DNA of 64,000 nucleotides, from contig NZ_CP095049.1 of NCBI RefSeq assembly GCF_022919135.1, positions 3,104,501 through 3,168,500 of the forward strand, written 5' to 3'. Below the pieces are notes generated by a model. That model did no database searches and was not told where the DNA came from. It saw only the letters and a list, made by a program, of their open reading frames with translations. Positions within the stretch are counted from its first letter, which is position 1. The number at the start of each line of letters is the position of its first letter. A program made the position numbers and the translations under genes. The DNA is from Hymenobacter cellulosivorans. Lineage in GTDB: Bacteria > Bacteroidota > Bacteroidia > Cytophagales > Hymenobacteraceae. Below are positions 59,464-64,000 of this stretch, one piece after another.

Positions 59464-62025
59464 ATGACTTTTACCGCTACGCTGCGCGGCCTGCTGCTCG
59501 GCTGCTTTTTCCTCCTGATGAGTCCGGCTATGGGCCAAACTGCTCCCGGTCCGGCGGCAGCTACTAAGGCTACGGCCGCGCCGAAGAAGCAGCTCCAGGC
59601 CGTGCGCATCACCGATGCTATTAAGCTCGATGGGGTGCTGGATGAGGCCGTCTGGCAGCAGGCGCCCCTGGCCACCGACTTTGTGCAGCAGCGGCCCAAC
59701 CCCGGCGTGCCCGAACGCCACAAAACCGAAGTGCGGGTGCTCTACGACGATGCCAACCTTTACGTGGGCGCCATCATGCACGATATTTCACCCGACTCGA
59801 TTCTACGGGAAATGACGGCCCGGGACCAGTTTGGCAACTCCGACCTGTTCAGCATCTTCCTCGACACCTACCACGACCAGCTCAATGGCTACAACTTCAC
59901 CGTGACCCCCTCGGGCGTGCAGCTCGACGCCCGCTACTCGCCGGCCGGTGGCGAAGACTTCAACTGGAACGCCGTTTGGGATGCCCGCACCACCCAGCGC
60001 GGCTCCGACTGGGTGGCCGAAATGCGCATTCCGTACTCGGCCATCCGCTTCAGTAAAAATGCCGAGCAGCTCTGGGGCCTTAACTTCGCGAGGCAGCGCA
60101 AGCGCGACAACGCCCAGTACTTCTGGAACGAGGTGAAGCCCGCCGTGAACGGCTTCGTAAACCAGTGGGGCGAGCTGCGCGGCATCCGCGACGTGCAGCC
60201 TCCGCTGCGCCTTTCGCTGACGCCCTACGTGAGCAGCTACGTGAATCACAACCCGCTGAGCGCCGAGGGCACGCGCCGTACCACGACCAGCTTCAACGGC
60301 GGGGCCGACGTGAAGTGGGGTATCAATGAGAGTTTCACCCTGGATGCCACGCTGGTGCCCGACTTCGGGCAGGTGCAGAGCGACAACCAAGTGCTGAACT
60401 TGTCGCCGTTTGAGGTGCAGTTTGCCGAAAACCGGCAGTTCTTTACCGAAGGCACCGAGCTGTTTAGCAAAGGCAACCTGTTTTACTCCCGCCGGGTGGG
60501 GGCCACACCCATCGGTTTTTATGACGTGAAGGCCGGGGAGGGCGAGAAAATCGTGCGCAACCCCGCCGAAAGTCAGCTGCTGAACGCCACGAAGGTGTCG
60601 GGCCGCACGAGTAAAGGGCTGGGCGTAGGCGTGTTCAACGCCGTGTCGCGGGAAATGCAGGCCACCATCCGCAACGACGAAACAGGGCAGGAGCGGCAAG
60701 TACTGACCCAGCCGCTGAGCAATTACAGTATTGCCGTGCTCGACCAGAGCCTGAAAAACAACTCCTATGTTTCGCTCATCAACACTAACGTGACCCGGGC
60801 CGGTAGCACCTACGACGCCAACGTAACCGGCGGACTGTTTCGCTTCAACGACAAAAAGAACGCCTATGCCCTGGATGGCAGCGTGGTGTACTCGCGGCGG
60901 CGGGGGCAGGTGTTCGGCAAAGACGAGCAGATCAACGACCAGGATGGCTATAAGTACACGGTGGGCCTGAGCAAAATCAGCGGCAACTTCACCTGGGACC
61001 TGAACCACCGCATCGAGTCCGACACCTACAACCCCAACGACCTGGGCATCCTGTTCGGCAACAACAACATTACCCAGTCGGCCACGGTAGCGTACCGCAA
61101 GTACCAGCCGTTTTGGAAGGTGAACAACATGGCCTTTTTCGGACAAATCGGCCATGCCCTGCTGTATAAGCCCACCCGCTACCAGAGCTTGTATTTCTAC
61201 AACGGCTTCAACACGACCTTCACCAAGAGCTTCCTGCAAATCGGCTACGACCTGCAGTACGGCGCCAAAACCCACGATTTCTTCGAGCCCCGCACCTCGC
61301 GGCTAGGCGAATACTTTGTGCGGGTGCCGGCCTGTACGGATTTCGTGGCTTTTCTCAACTCCGATACGCGCAAGCAGTTTTCCTACGGGCTCAATGCCGG
61401 CATTCAGTACTACGCCCAGGATGGCACGCCGCCCGGTCGGCCCCGGCGCACCCGCTACAGCTTCGGGGCTTACCCGCGCTACCGCGTCAACAACCACCTG
61501 ACCTTCCGCTACAGTCTCGACTGGAGCCAGAGCAATAACCAGATTGGCTACGTCAACGGCGGGCTGAGCGACGACGAGCCCCTGGACCAGCCCTTTCAGG
61601 ACCAGATTCTGCTGGGTCGCCGTAATGTAAGCACCGTGTCGAACGTGCTGTCGGTGGCCTACACGTTCACCAACCGGATGTCGTTCACGCTGCGCACCCG
61701 GCACTACACCAGCAATGTGCACTACCTGGACTTTACGACTCTGCAGCCCGACGGCCAGGAAACCCGGGCCGATTACCAGCGCCGCCGCGACAATACCTAC
61801 AACGCCTTCAACGTGGACGCGGTGTACTCCTGGTGGTTTGCGCCCGGTTCCCAAATCAGCGTGGTCTGGAAAAACGCCAACAGCCCCAACATCCAGGCCA
61901 ACGAGTTTACGCCGCTCTATTTCCGCAACCTGACCAACACCATCAACACGCCCCACAATAACTCCCTGTCGGTAAAAGTGCTCTACTACCTCGATTACCT
62001 GGCTTTCCGCAAGCGCCGGGTGTGA
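59464..62025 (+). CDS. DUF5916-family outer-membrane protein with CBM9-like N-terminus
   Basis: 853 residues. A signal peptide is followed by a carbohydrate-binding-module-9-like domain: AVRITDAIKLDGVLDEAVWQ, then DANLYVGAIMHD and SIFLDTYHDQLNGYNFTVTP (about residues 40-210). The remaining 600 residues are DUF5916 and show alternating beta strands with aromatic girdles (NHLTFRYSLDWSQSNNQIGY), consistent with a beta barrel, ending FRKRRV. Members are common in Bacteroidota and predicted to be outer-membrane; their substrate is not known. It is monocistronic with a long upstream region. Confidence 0.88.
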   Translation: MTFTATLRGLLLGCFFLLMSPAMGQTAPGPAAATKATAAPKKQLQAVRITDAIKLDGVLDEAVWQQAPLATDFVQQRPNPGVPERHKTEVRVLYDDANLYVGAIMHDISPDSILREMTARDQFGNSDLFSIFLDTYHDQLNGYNFTVTPSGVQLDARYSPAGGEDFNWNAVWDARTTQRGSDWVAEMRIPYSAIRFSKNAEQLWGLNFARQRKRDNAQYFWNEVKPAVNGFVNQWGELRGIRDVQPPLRLSLTPYVSSYVNHNPLSAEGTRRTTTSFNGGADVKWGINESFTLDATLVPDFGQVQSDNQVLNLSPFEVQFAENRQFFTEGTELFSKGNLFYSRRVGATPIGFYDVKAGEGEKIVRNPAESQLLNATKVSGRTSKGLGVGVFNAVSREMQATIRNDETGQERQVLTQPLSNYSIAVLDQSLKNNSYVSLINTNVTRAGSTYDANVTGGLFRFNDKKNAYALDGSVVYSRRRGQVFGKDEQINDQDGYKYTVGLSKISGNFTWDLNHRIESDTYNPNDLGILFGNNNITQSATVAYRKYQPFWKVNNMAFFGQIGHALLYKPTRYQSLYFYNGFNTTFTKSFLQIGYDLQYGAKTHDFFEPRTSRLGEYFVRVPACTDFVAFLNSDTRKQFSYGLNAGIQYYAQDGTPPGRPRRTRYSFGAYPRYRVNNHLTFRYSLDWSQSNNQIGYVNGGLSDDEPLDQPFQDQILLGRRNVSTVSNVLSVAYTFTNRMSFTLRTRHYTSNVHYLDFTTLQPDGQETRADYQRRRDNTYNAFNVDAVYSWWFAPGSQISVVWKNANSPNIQANEFTPLYFRNLTNTINTPHNNSLSVKVLYYLDYLAFRKRRV

Positions 62026-62050
62026 GGTGAGATGGTGAAATAGTGAGTTG
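62026..62050 (+). repeat. 25-nt dispersed intergenic repeat (second copy)
   Basis: Identical to 25022-25046. It begins at the base after the TGA of the DUF5916 gene. No complementary arm lies nearby, unlike the first copy. Confidence 0.75.
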
Positions 62051-62080
62051 GTGAGTTAGTAAAGTAGAATCCTTTCAACC

Positions 62081-62326
62081 GTTATGCCGAGCAGCGCGAA
62101 GACTCTGGCGTGCTGATGTTGTTTTATTGGTCATCCTGAGCGGCGTGTAGTAGAGCGAAAGACTTTCCTCTATGTTCTGATAACCGTTATTCAACGTACT
62201 AAAGCCCTATACCGCAGCTGTAAAGTGTTTTTGTGCATTGGTAAAAGCTGCAGTGGGGTAGGGGAGGAAGGTCCTTCACAAAGCGGACGTCAGATAAAGG
62301 ATGACCAATAGAAAGAAAGACATGAC
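62081..62326. repeat. MITE-like intergenic element with imperfect terminal inverted repeats
   Basis: TATTGGTCATCCT (62125-62137) is exactly complementary to AGGATGACCAATA (62298-62310), and the similarity continues inward with gaps (AGCGAAAGACTTTCC against GGAAGGTCCTTC). The left end starts GTTATGCCGAGCAGCGCGAA. No gene lies inside. The words GGTCATCCTGAGCG and CGAAAGAC resemble a repeat family I associate with Hymenobacter genomes; that link needs a search. The region 62026-62433 otherwise holds nothing recognisable. Confidence 0.55.
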
Positions 62327-62433
62327 AGCCAGCTAGAGCAGCAGGTACGGCAGGCGGCATAGTTGGCTACCTTTGGGTTCCCATCCGCCCTTGGTGCAAG
62401 CCCCCGCTTGTACTGCCGTTTCCCACCCGCTTC

Positions 62434-63624
62434 TTGGAACCCGCCGCCTGCAAACCCCGCCCCTGGATTCTGCCCGTTATAGTATTCGCCCAATTTGCCG
62501 GCACCTCGCTCTGGTTTGCCGGCAACAGCGTGCTGCCCGAGTTGCTCCGAAACCCCGGCCTGCGAGGGGCTAGCCTGGGCGGAGTGGTGTCGGCTGTGCA
62601 GCTGGGCTTTATCGTGGGTACGCTGGTATTTGCCCTGCTCTCCCTGGCCGACCGGGTGCCGCCGGCCCGCCTGTTTTTGCTCAGTGCCCTGGCCGGCAGT
62701 CTGACCAACCTGGGCTTGCTGCTGCCCGAATTATCAGCCGCCGGACTGCTGGCGATGCGGTTCGGCACGGGCCTGTGCCTGGCCGGCATCTACCCGGTGG
62801 GCATGAAAATAGCGGCCGACTACTACGCCGGGGGCTTGGGCAAAGCGCTGGGCTTTCTGGTGGGGGCACTGGTGTTGGGTACGGCCTTGCCCCACGGCCT
62901 GCGCTGGCTCGGGGCCGGTTTGCCCTGGCCGGCGGTGGTGCTGGCCACCTCGGGCCTGGCAGCCGGCGGCGGACTACTGCTCTGGCTACTGGTGCCCAAC
63001 GGTCCGTTTCGGCGGCCCGGTGCGCGGTTGGCGCTGAGCGCCGTGCGCGGTGTCTGGCAGCATCCACCGTTTCGGGCTGCGGCCCTGGGGTACTTTGGGC
63101 ACATGTGGGAGCTCTACACGTTCTGGGCCTTTGTGCCGCTGCTGCTGACCATTTACCGGCAGCTTCATCCTGAACTGCGGGAGCTGCCGGCCGGGCTGGC
63201 TTTTGGAGCCATTGCCAGCGGGGCTTTGGCCTGCGTGGGCAGCGGCTACCTGGCCCAGCGCTGGGGCTCACTGCGGCCGGCCCGGCTGGCGCTGTGGGTA
63301 TCGGGGGCGGGCTGCGTGCTGAGCCCTCTGCTGCTGCAGTTGCCGCTGCCCCTGTTTGGGGCGGGCTTGCTAGTTTGGGGCATGGCCGTCGTGGCCGACT
63401 CGCCGCAGTTTTCGGCCCTGGTGGCTCAGCAGGCCCCGGCGGCCATCAAGGGCACGGCCCTCACGCTGGTTACTTGCCTGGGCTTCGCGCTGACCATCGT
63501 AAGCTTACAGGCTTTTGGGGCATTGCAAAGCCTGGTCGATGGGCGCTACCTGTTTTTGCTGCTGGCTCCGGGCCCGGCGTTGGGGCTGTGGGCCACACGC
63601 CAGGCCCGAAGCCAGCAGTTTTAG
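62434..63624 (+). CDS. MFS transporter
   Basis: 396 residues with twelve predicted membrane helices (first WILPVIVFAQFAGTSLWFAG, last LFLLLAPGPALGLWATR). The loop after helix 2-3 has LADRVPPARL (GxxADRxGRR-like) and helix 5 has GLCLAGIYPVGMKIAADYYA. The start is a TTG at 62434 because no ATG is available in frame. It is a member of the major facilitator superfamily of the CynX/YbjJ-like group, probably an exporter; substrate unknown. Confidence 0.87.
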   Translation: MEPAACKPRPWILPVIVFAQFAGTSLWFAGNSVLPELLRNPGLRGASLGGVVSAVQLGFIVGTLVFALLSLADRVPPARLFLLSALAGSLTNLGLLLPELSAAGLLAMRFGTGLCLAGIYPVGMKIAADYYAGGLGKALGFLVGALVLGTALPHGLRWLGAGLPWPAVVLATSGLAAGGGLLLWLLVPNGPFRRPGARLALSAVRGVWQHPPFRAAALGYFGHMWELYTFWAFVPLLLTIYRQLHPELRELPAGLAFGAIASGALACVGSGYLAQRWGSLRPARLALWVSGAGCVLSPLLLQLPLPLFGAGLLVWGMAVVADSPQFSALVAQQAPAAIKGTALTLVTCLGFALTIVSLQAFGALQSLVDGRYLFLLLAPGPALGLWATRQARSQQF

Positions 63625-63736
63625 CGAATGCCGTCAGCAATGTTGGGTAGAATATAAGATCCGATTGAAAAGTAAAAGATAGCAACTAATGGCGGCTGGT
63701 CCGGGCAAACCGGCCCCGGACCCGTATACTTGCCCC

Positions 63737-64000
63737 ATGAGCCTCGACCCCACCACTTACTTTCACCACGCCGCCGACGAGGAGAAAACCACCGTCTACA
63801 CCCAGACCCCCGACGGTGACCTGGAATCCCACGACGCGCTGCTGATTGCCCAGACGCACCAGCAACGCTTGTTTGTAACCCTGGAAAAACGCCGCCGCTA
63901 CGTGACTTACACCTTCGTGGACGATTCCTCGGATGAGGTGGAGCTGGATTTTGTGCAGGACTACCAGGAGGTAGAAGACCTGCTCGAAGACGCGGGCCTC
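63737..64000 (+). CDS. Unknown acidic protein, truncated by the window end
   Basis: The first 88 codons of a gene that runs off the end. It reads MSLDPTTYFHHAADEEKTTV, then QTHQQRLFVTLEKRRRYVTY and a highly acidic stretch (DDSSDEVELDFVQDYQEVED). No signal or membrane segment is seen. TATACTTG at 63725-63732 resembles a -7 box only 4 nt before the ATG. No family is recognised. Confidence 0.6.
   Translation, partial: MSLDPTTYFHHAADEEKTTVYTQTPDGDLESHDALLIAQTHQQRLFVTLEKRRRYVTYTFVDDSSDEVELDFVQDYQEVEDLLEDAGL

Noticed and set aside
1..64000. Search by eye for tRNA, rRNA, tmRNA and CRISPR arrays
   Set aside because: No cloverleaf with conserved T-loop, no rRNA core sequence and no regularly spaced repeats were recognised; a tRNAscan/Infernal run would be decisive.

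Overview
The window looks like a chromosomal segment of a Hymenobacter-like member of the Bacteroidota (Cytophagales). This rests on the high G+C coding sequence, the scarcity of Shine-Dalgarno sites, -7 boxes of the TAnnTTTG type, and the families present (DUF5916, DUF6134, TIGR04222, Bacteroidota-type CusA/CzcA, an arsenosugar cluster). It is a phylogenetic inference; no rRNA or tRNA gene was found. About 50 protein genes are supported, densely packed on both strands.

Layout. 0.07-2.1 kb: an ECF sigma / anti-sigma / membrane-protein operon and a small cytosolic protein (minus strand). 2.5-8.4 kb: a complete tripartite HAE1-type RND drug-efflux operon (adaptor, pump, outer-membrane channel) closed by a strong terminator. 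8.5-15.1 kb: an RNA-repair locus on the minus strand with Hen1 (3'-terminal 2'-O-methyltransferase), Pnkp (kinase-phosphatase-ligase) and two COG3541-type nucleotidyltransferases. A lower-G+C gene of unknown function sits between hen1 and pnkp on the opposite strand. 15.2-16.1 kb: an EamA-type transporter. 16.2-28.8 kb: a copper/silver island with a cupredoxin, a CopA P-type ATPase, Cys/His-rich secreted proteins, a heavy-metal-binding-domain lipoprotein, a DUF305 lipoprotein, a full CusCBA/CzcCBA-like efflux operon and a small HMA metallochaperone. 28.8-34.4 kb: an arsenosugar-type cluster (two glycosyltransferases, ArsS, ArsM, two SDR proteins). It is followed by a divergent DUF547 gene, a DUF6134 gene and a CrtI-like oxidoreductase.

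37.7-46.3 kb: assorted genes (TIGR04222 membrane protein, ferritin-like protein, aldo/keto reductase, HipA-like kinase with DUF3037 partner, SWIM-SNF2 helicase). 46.4-54.6 kb: the least familiar part. Two large paralogous proteins carry features reminiscent of MACPF/perforin pore formers. Between them lie an unknown 239-residue protein, a 7-TM protein with a NarL-type histidine kinase and response regulator, and a frameshifted PKD lipoprotein. The DNA upstream of both paralogues carries copies of the palindrome AGGTA-N4-TACCT, so a shared regulator is plausible. 54.6-64 kb: an M3 oligopeptidase, a leucine-rich-repeat kinase, small proteins, a DUF5916 outer-membrane protein, an MFS transporter and a gene cut by the window end.

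The intergenic DNA is rich in dispersed short repeats: hairpins built from TTGTTAG-like words, a 25-nt direct repeat after two stop codons, a MITE-like element, and a GCGAAGC family. One repeat copy appears to have entered the coding sequence of the CusA-like pump in frame, and a weaker match lies in the Pnkp linker.
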